7,987 bases of DNA from an uncultured Bacteroidales bacterium (GTDB lineage: Bacteria > Bacteroidota > Bacteroidia > Bacteroidales > Muribaculaceae), in NCBI GenBank assembly GCA_905210435.1, contig CAJLWO010000076.1, positions 1 to 7,987 on the forward strand, in the 5' to 3' direction. Of this stretch, positions 4,107 to 7,987 are shown piece after piece. Below the pieces are notes generated by a model. That model was not told the DNA's origin. It saw nothing but the letters and a program-made list of their open reading frames with translations, and searched no databases. The first letter of the stretch is position 1. Each line of letters starts with the position of its first letter. Position numbers and translations under genes: made by a program.

Positions 4107-6698
4107 CTACTGCACCTTGACCGTGCGTGTCGTCACGCTGCCGTCACAGCTCACCCTTACCACATAATACCCCGACGCAAGCGGCACAGCCACCGAGCCG
4201 GTGAAATCCACCTTCCCCCGGCACACGCCGTCGAGCGCGTACACGGCCACATTGCACCGGCTACCGGCCGATGCCGTCACCGTAAGCATATTTCGCCCCG
4301 TAACCATCCTGACAGGCAGTTGCGTCACCGCATCTGCCGAAGCCGGGTCGGCCGACAGCTGCAGCGGTATCAGCTGCCAGTTGCGGTGTGCCTGCGACGC
4401 GTCGCTGCCATATTCCCATACTCCCACCGTAGTGCCGGCATCGCTTTTGCCGTTCTCGAGATCGAGCGCGCGGTTCTCCCCCGCAAGCGTGATTTTATAA
4501 CTGTGGTTGTCTATCCTCGTGAAATTGAAATACCCGTTGGCATCGGCACCCAAGTCGTCGGCGGTAGCACCGAGATAATATCCGATATTGCCGTAGAGCC
4601 TGTCACCATCCATATTTTCAAGCATATAGCTGCCATTACCTTCGGCATGCAACTGCCAGGTCTGGTTGGCGGCAATAGGTGACATCGCTTCGCCCGCGGC
4701 ATTCGCCTTCCAGCCGTCGGGATATGCCACATCGTCCACCTTCACAGCTCCACCGGCGGCCGTAAGTGCCACCTCACGATTGTATTGCGGCTGTATCATG
4801 TAATGTGCGCCGTCGCGTATCTCAACCGTCTCCTGTTGCGGCTTCTTCATCGGTATGACAAACGTGGCGATGCTCAGGTCGGGCAGCGTCATCGACAGCA
4901 CCCCGCCGGCATACTCGCACGATGTCTTGACCATGCTCCCCGTCGCCGTCGTCATATACACTAACGGCGCTGCGGTCGGCTCGCAGTTCATCAGGCGGCA
5001 CTCATGGCGCACCCTGACCTTGCCGGGATTGATTGCCACGAGCACGAGCGTGTCACGCTGCTCACTGACAGCCGCAAGCGTCAGATCGTCCGACGTAGCC
5101 ACAAACCTATAGCCGGGCTTTATGAAACGTGTCACCTGCTGTCTTACATAATAATTCTTGACGCGCTCGTAGCTCTGGTTGGCGAAATTGGCTTTCACCA
5201 TGCACCACTGGTCGTTCCACTCCTCGATATACTGCCAGTCGTGCCACGACTCGCATTCGAGATAGCGCACGTCGTCAAAGAGCCGGTGCACCATGTCGAG
5301 ATTGCCCTTGATGCCGTCGCCTCCGGCACCTGTCTCGCTCATCCACAGCCGTTTGCCTGCCCCGTGCACAAGGGCGTTGAGCTGCGTGCGGCTGCGGTTG
5401 TCGGCATTATACGTATGCGTGTTCCACTGTCCGACCATATCAAGCACTCCGCCGTCCCGGTAGGCATTGAAACCGCCCACGGCACCGCTGACCCAGCACT
5501 CGTCCGACGCCGAAATCACCGTATTAAGCCCTGACGCCTTGAGTATCGGGTAAAGCACCTTCAGAAACGCCACCTGCGACGAGTAGTCAAAATGGCATCC
5601 CTCCTGGCCGCCGTTGCGCCCCCAGTAGTCGGTGAGCGGTTCATTGAACGGCTCGAGAGTACGGAACTCTATCCCGTATTCATCCTTATAATGCTTGCAC
5701 ACATCCACAAGATAATGCGCGAACTCCTCGTAATATTCCGGTTTGAGATTGTCTTTCCCGGCATTGTCATTGCCTGCCGAGCAACCGCTGTATGTCATGT
5801 AATAGGGTGCCGAATTGCTGAACGCCTCGAATATGGCGTCGGGGCGTTTTTCCTTGATTTTAAGCATTATCTTGCGCTGTGCGGCGTCGCGGCTCCAGAT
5901 ATAGCCGCCGTCGGTCGAGTCCTTGAAGCCTTCCATCTCGGCGCGCTGCCCCTTGCCGCTGCGCATGTGCCCGGCGTCGCAGTTGCGGTGCTGCGGGTCG
6001 TCGCCCCCGCCTATGTTATAGCGGAACACGTTATAGTTCAATCCCGTCGGACTCACGAGCCACTCCACTATCTTGTCTATCTTGTCATCGCTCCACTTGC
6101 CGCACATATTTGCCCACCAGCATAGCGACACGCCCCACCCTTCGTGCACCTGGCGCAACGCCTCGGGATTGAGCAGATAGCTCACGGTCTCGACCTCGGG
6201 CTGCGTCTCCGACACCTCCGTCAGATACCACAGATGTTTCGACGACGTGCCCTCCTTGTCGCAATACACCGCCGACCCTAAGCGTGCATCATCCGTGCCC
6301 GCATACTTGCCGTTGCCGCGGCATTTCAGCAGCGAATAGCCCCCCTCGGCCGGTTCGACAAGGAAATCGGAATTTGCCGTCGAGTTGTCGTCGGCGAACA
6401 CCAGCTCGCGGTCGCCCGTAAGCGTAAGATACTTCGCGCCACCCTCACTTTCGATAATGATATTGTAATAATTGCGCCACGACCGTTTCAGGTGATACTT
6501 TACAGTCTTGTCCACCCTCTGCAGCTGCGCCTTCCCCGCGGCGCCCTCGCTGAGATAATAACCGCTGTAATGCCTGACAAACCTGTCCATCTCGGCCTGC
6601 GCGGTCGCACCCACGCATACCGACAGGCAACACAACATCGCAACTCCCCGTAGTAAAACAGCCGACAGTCCGTTCATTATGATAGATAATCCGTTCAT
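4107..6698 (-). CDS. Secreted GH30-family glycoside hydrolase with lectin-like modules and T9SS tail
   Basis: The 863-residue protein is an exported polysaccharide-degrading enzyme. The order is: signal peptide (about 1-34, ending VGATAQA); an N-terminal beta-trefoil-like region (about 40-165); a GH30 catalytic barrel with its side beta-domain (about 172-616); a second ricin/CBM13-like region (about 626-777, including NQTWQL and RNWQL); and a type IX secretion sorting domain (about 787-863, ending SGYYVVRVS...RTVKVQ). Expected GH30 catalytic residues are present: acid/base Glu353 in FNEP and nucleophile Glu455 in LWMSETG. The GWGVSLCWWA opening and general look suggest the branch with endo-beta-1,6-galactanases (GH30_5 or a relative), but the substrate is not proven; glucan or xylan action is possible. 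The start is uncertain: MNGLS occurs twice, at residues 1 and 8 (ATG at 6698 and 6677), and the later start gives a more typical signal peptide. No SusC/D, sigma/anti-sigma or other carbohydrate gene adjoins it, and I see no consensus promoter. Confidence 0.9.
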   Translation of the reverse strand: MNGLSIIMNGLSAVLLRGVAMLCCLSVCVGATAQAEMDRFVRHYSGYYLSEGAAGKAQLQRVDKTVKYHLKRSWRNYYNIIIESEGGAKYLTLTGDRELVFADDNSTANSDFLVEPAEGGYSLLKCRGNGKYAGTDDARLGSAVYCDKEGTSSKHLWYLTEVSETQPEVETVSYLLNPEALRQVHEGWGVSLCWWANMCGKWSDDKIDKIVEWLVSPTGLNYNVFRYNIGGGDDPQHRNCDAGHMRSGKGQRAEMEGFKDSTDGGYIWSRDAAQRKIMLKIKEKRPDAIFEAFSNSAPYYMTYSGCSAGNDNAGKDNLKPEYYEEFAHYLVDVCKHYKDEYGIEFRTLEPFNEPLTDYWGRNGGQEGCHFDYSSQVAFLKVLYPILKASGLNTVISASDECWVSGAVGGFNAYRDGGVLDMVGQWNTHTYNADNRSRTQLNALVHGAGKRLWMSETGAGGDGIKGNLDMVHRLFDDVRYLECESWHDWQYIEEWNDQWCMVKANFANQSYERVKNYYVRQQVTRFIKPGYRFVATSDDLTLAAVSEQRDTLVLVAINPGKVRVRHECRLMNCEPTAAPLVYMTTATGSMVKTSCEYAGGVLSMTLPDLSIATFVIPMKKPQQETVEIRDGAHYMIQPQYNREVALTAAGGAVKVDDVAYPDGWKANAAGEAMSPIAANQTWQLHAEGNGSYMLENMDGDRLYGNIGYYLGATADDLGADANGYFNFTRIDNHSYKITLAGENRALDLENGKSDAGTTVGVWEYGSDASQAHRNWQLIPLQLSADPASADAVTQLPVRMVTGRNMLTVTASAGSRCNVAVYALDGVCRGKVDFTGSVAVPLASGYYVVRVSCDGSVTTRTVKVQ

Positions 6699-6909
6699 GG
6701 TAGATTTATGGTAAATTTAATGTAACAGCAATCGCATTTCGCATCATAAAATTACCGATTAATTTCCAATCATGCAGCCACATCCGTCCCGCTGACACCA
6801 AAATACCACCAATTGACCCCGCAGAGCACAAATCCCCCGCAATCCGCAATTCCCGGCACCCATTTCATCCCGACACTCCCCCGCCACCCCGCCTTCAGGG
6901 AAACCCCAA
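6699..6909. other. Intergenic stretch upstream of the GH30 gene
   Basis: The part next to the GH30 start (6699-6770) is AT-rich and should hold its promoter and leader, but I found no element matching TTTG-N19-21-TAnnTTTG. The rest (6771-6909) is C-rich on the plus strand with few G and shows no credible gene, hairpin or repeat. A minus-strand open frame across 6759-6995 is explained by the 9-bp array and biased composition. Confidence 0.5.
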
Positions 6910-6972
6910 TCCGACAAGTCGGACAAGTCCGACCGGTCTGACCTGTCTGACACGTCCGACCTGCCCGACTCC
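6910..6972. repeat. 9-bp tandem repeat array, left of rplU-rpmA
   Basis: Seven units of 9 bp with consensus TCCGACCTG: TCCGACAAG, TCGGACAAG, TCCGACCGG, TCTGACCTG, TCTGACACG, TCCGACCTG and CCCGACTCC. Because GTCSGAC is nearly palindromic, both strands read as Ser-Asp-X repeats, which creates spurious open frames. It starts eleven bases beyond the T-run of the rpmA terminator. A related array lies at 7851-7913. Confidence 0.85.
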
Positions 6973-6982
6973 GTCACCCGAC

Positions 6983-7019
6983 AAAAAAAAAGCATCGCGC
7001 CCCGACGGGGACACGATGC
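6983..7019 (-). terminator. Intrinsic terminator of the rplU-rpmA operon
   Basis: On the minus strand GCATCGTGTCCC pairs with GGGCGCGATGC-type sequence over 12 bp (two G-U pairs) around a 4-nt loop and is followed by nine T. It begins 23 bp after the rpmA stop codon. This ends the operon at two genes. Confidence 0.92.
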
Positions 7020-7041
7020 ATTTTATACGTGTTAACTACGT

Positions 7042-7305
7042 TTAAGCTTCGGCGTGCGGAGCAACATTGATGAAGCGGCGGCCGTTCTTCCCTTCCGAGA
7101 ATACAACCACACCGTCAATCAAAGCGTAGATTGTGTGGTCTTTGCCCATACCCACGTTCTGACCGGGGTGGTGCACTGTACCACGCTGACGCTTGATAAT
7201 GTTGCCGGCTTTGCAATTCTGACCGCCGAAAATCTTAACACCGAGTCGTTTGCTTTCCGACTCACGACCGTTCTTCGAACTACCTACACCTTTTTTATGT
7301 GCCAT
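7042..7305 (-). CDS. rpmA: 50S ribosomal protein L27
   Basis: The 87-residue protein is L27 of the large ribosomal subunit, located near the peptidyl transferase centre. It begins directly MAHKKGVGSSKNGRES, so it lacks the cleavable N-terminal extension known in Firmicutes. Family landmarks include RLGVKIFGGQ, GNIIKRQRGT and HPGQNVGMGKDHTIYALIDG, and the length is normal. It lies 19 bp downstream of rplU with GAAGAA just before the ATG and shares its promoter. From general knowledge, serS often follows in Bacteroidales; here the operon stops at a terminator instead, followed by a repeat array and the GH30 gene. Confidence 0.98.
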   Translation of the reverse strand: MAHKKGVGSSKNGRESESKRLGVKIFGGQNCKAGNIIKRQRGTVHHPGQNVGMGKDHTIYALIDGVVVFSEGKNGRRFINVAPHAEA

Positions 7306-7324
7306 TTCTTCAAGATTTTAGGGG

Positions 7325-7645
7325 TTATGCAATAACGTCTTTAATCACAACTTTAGTGAAATACTGGCGGTGGCCATTCTTCACGCGGTAACCTTTGCGA
7401 CGTTTTTTCTTGAAAACGATCACTTTGTCACCTTTTACAAGAGGAGTAGCTACTTCGCATACTACCTTCGCACCTTCTACGGTAGGTGCACCGACCTTAA
7501 CGTCACCGTCGGCATCTGCAAGAAGCACGCGGTCGAACTCTACCTTGTCGCCCTCTTTTACCTCTTCGCCGAGATAGTGTACATACAAGAACTTGTCTTT
7601 TTCAGCTTTGAACTGTTGTCCTTGAATTTCTACAATTACAAACAT
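7325..7645 (-). CDS. rplU: 50S ribosomal protein L21
   Basis: The 106-residue protein is L21, which binds 23S rRNA in the large subunit. It starts MFVIVEIQGQQFKAEKDKF, contains EGDKVEFDRVLL and ends with the basic KKKRRKGYRVKNGHRQ segment that is the family hallmark; the length is normal. It is the first gene of the rplU-rpmA operon. A strong promoter lies about 96-127 bp upstream, leaving a leader of nearly 90 nt that can fold and may regulate the operon. Confidence 0.98.
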   Translation of the reverse strand: MFVIVEIQGQQFKAEKDKFLYVHYLGEEVKEGDKVEFDRVLLADADGDVKVGAPTVEGAKVVCEVATPLVKGDKVIVFKKKRRKGYRVKNGHRQYFTKVVIKDVIA

Positions 7646-7734
7646 TTTAACTTGTTGGTTTATATGTTACTCCGTCGGGTGGAACGCCATTCCGCGGCAT
7701 CCGCTTCCTCATTTACCCGGTGCGGAAAAATTTA
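7646..7734 (-). promoter_or_regulatory. Structured 5' leader of rplU-rpmA
   Basis: The predicted leader is long for this genome style. Its ends pair: TCCG (7723-7726 complement) with CGGA (7671-7674 complement), and CGGG with CCCG (7716-7719 and 7676-7679), separated by a small internal loop. Inside, GGAA/TTCC arms (7681-7686 with 7702-7708) and a CCGCGG core can form a second stem. Ribosomal protein leaders are often bound by one of their own products, so feedback by L21 is a reasonable but unproven idea. Confidence 0.45.
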
Positions 7735-7740
7735 AGCACA

Positions 7741-7772
7741 CAAAGGTACAACATTATTTTTTCTCCACCAAA
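7741..7772 (-). promoter_or_regulatory. Promoter of rplU-rpmA
   Basis: On the minus strand, TTTG (7769-7772), 20 nt, then TACCTTTG (7741-7748), a full match to the Bacteroidetes consensus. Transcription would start near 7734. The -7 box is identical to the one at 459-466. Confidence 0.85.
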
Positions 7773-7850
7773 TTTTTACCGCCTCATTTTCAACATTTTT
7801 ACCGAAAAGATTCCAAAAAGAAGCGCAACGCTCATTCTCCTCACCCACTA
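7773..7850. other. Intergenic stretch upstream of the rplU promoter
   Basis: AT-rich DNA with no credible gene. A plus-strand open frame running through 7720-7962 starts inside the rplU leader and depends on the 9-bp array, so I treat it as spurious. Confidence 0.5.
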
Positions 7851-7913
7851 CTCGGAGTTCTCCGAGCACTCAGAGCACTCGGAGTTCTCCGAGTGCTCGG
7901 ACCTGTCCGACCT
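7851..7913. repeat. 9-bp tandem repeat array, right of rplU-rpmA
   Basis: Seven units of 9 bp: CTCGGAGTT, CTCCGAGCA, CTCAGAGCA, CTCGGAGTT, CTCCGAGTG, CTCGGACCT and GTCCGACCT. The last units return to the GTCCGACCT form of the array at 6910-6972. Neighbouring units form perfect hairpins (CTCGGAG-TT-CTCCGAG, twice), and TCCGAGCACT (7861-7870) pairs with AGTGCTCGGA (7892-7901). From 7914 to the window end I see no gene; a minus-strand TATTTTTG at 7954-7961 resembles a -7 box but lacks a partner. Confidence 0.85.
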
Positions 7914-7987
7914 GTCCTCAACCATCTCCCGCCCACGGCTCTTTCATTTAAGACAAAAATAGAGACATAGCCCCCCCTTACCCGGTT

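Noticed and set aside
5004..6125. Two plus-strand frames of about 176 residues opposite the GH30 gene
   Set aside because: They are antisense to conserved catalytic segments including both active-site glutamates and resemble no family.
6759..6995. Minus-strand 78-residue frame with Ser-Asp repeats
   Set aside because: The repeats come from the 9-bp array, the frame begins beyond the operon terminator in the T-run, and the rest is low-quality Cys/Gly-rich sequence.
7954..7961. Possible -7 box (TATTTTTG) on the minus strand near the right edge
   Set aside because: No TTTG or TTG lies at the required distance upstream, and only the 9-bp array and the rplU promoter follow it.
7720..7962. Plus-strand 80-residue frame with Ser-Glu repeats
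   Set aside because: It starts inside the rplU leader, runs through the promoter in antisense, and depends on the 9-bp array.

Overview
The window looks like a chromosomal segment of a gut-type Bacteroidales bacterium, possibly of the Muribaculaceae. The basis is as follows: promoters of the Bacteroidetes type (TTTG, 19-20 nt, TAnnTTTG), type IX secretion sorting tails (one on an intact enzyme, one on a gene remnant), weak or absent Shine-Dalgarno sites, and moderately high GC. The genus is an inference; I could not search databases.

Left edge (1-1021). The first 48 bases, read on the minus strand, match what I remember of the 5' end of group IIC introns. They lie directly after a strong hairpin-plus-T-run, the known target type of that intron class. 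A cluster of nested palindromic repeats follows (136-385). Next is a perfect promoter driving a very short unit (about 471-540): a six-codon reading frame, then a U-tailed hairpin. After it lies the remnant of a secreted-protein gene ending in a type IX sorting tail (567-854), and then a 138-bp double palindrome (884-1021).

Middle (1022-4065). A MATE-family exporter on the minus strand has its own terminator and a palindrome upstream of its start. A second palindromic element separates it from a minus-strand, membrane-anchored TPR protein. Cytidine deaminase (cdd) is transcribed divergently from the TPR gene, and a solo repeat copy follows it.

Right (4066-7987). A large minus-strand secreted GH30 glycosidase (signal peptide, lectin-like modules, type IX tail) stands alone in this window; no SusC/SusD genes are visible. 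Beyond it is the ribosomal protein operon rplU-rpmA on the minus strand, with a clear promoter, a structured leader and a strong terminator. Two arrays of 9-bp tandem repeats flank this operon.

The genes do not form one pathway. They are independent short units: drug or metabolite export, envelope TPR protein, pyrimidine salvage, polysaccharide breakdown and ribosome assembly. They are separated by an unusual density of structured repeats. The most interesting parts are the intron end at the terminator, the leader-peptide/terminator unit, the family of hairpin repeats with compensatory changes, and the 9-bp arrays around the ribosomal operon.
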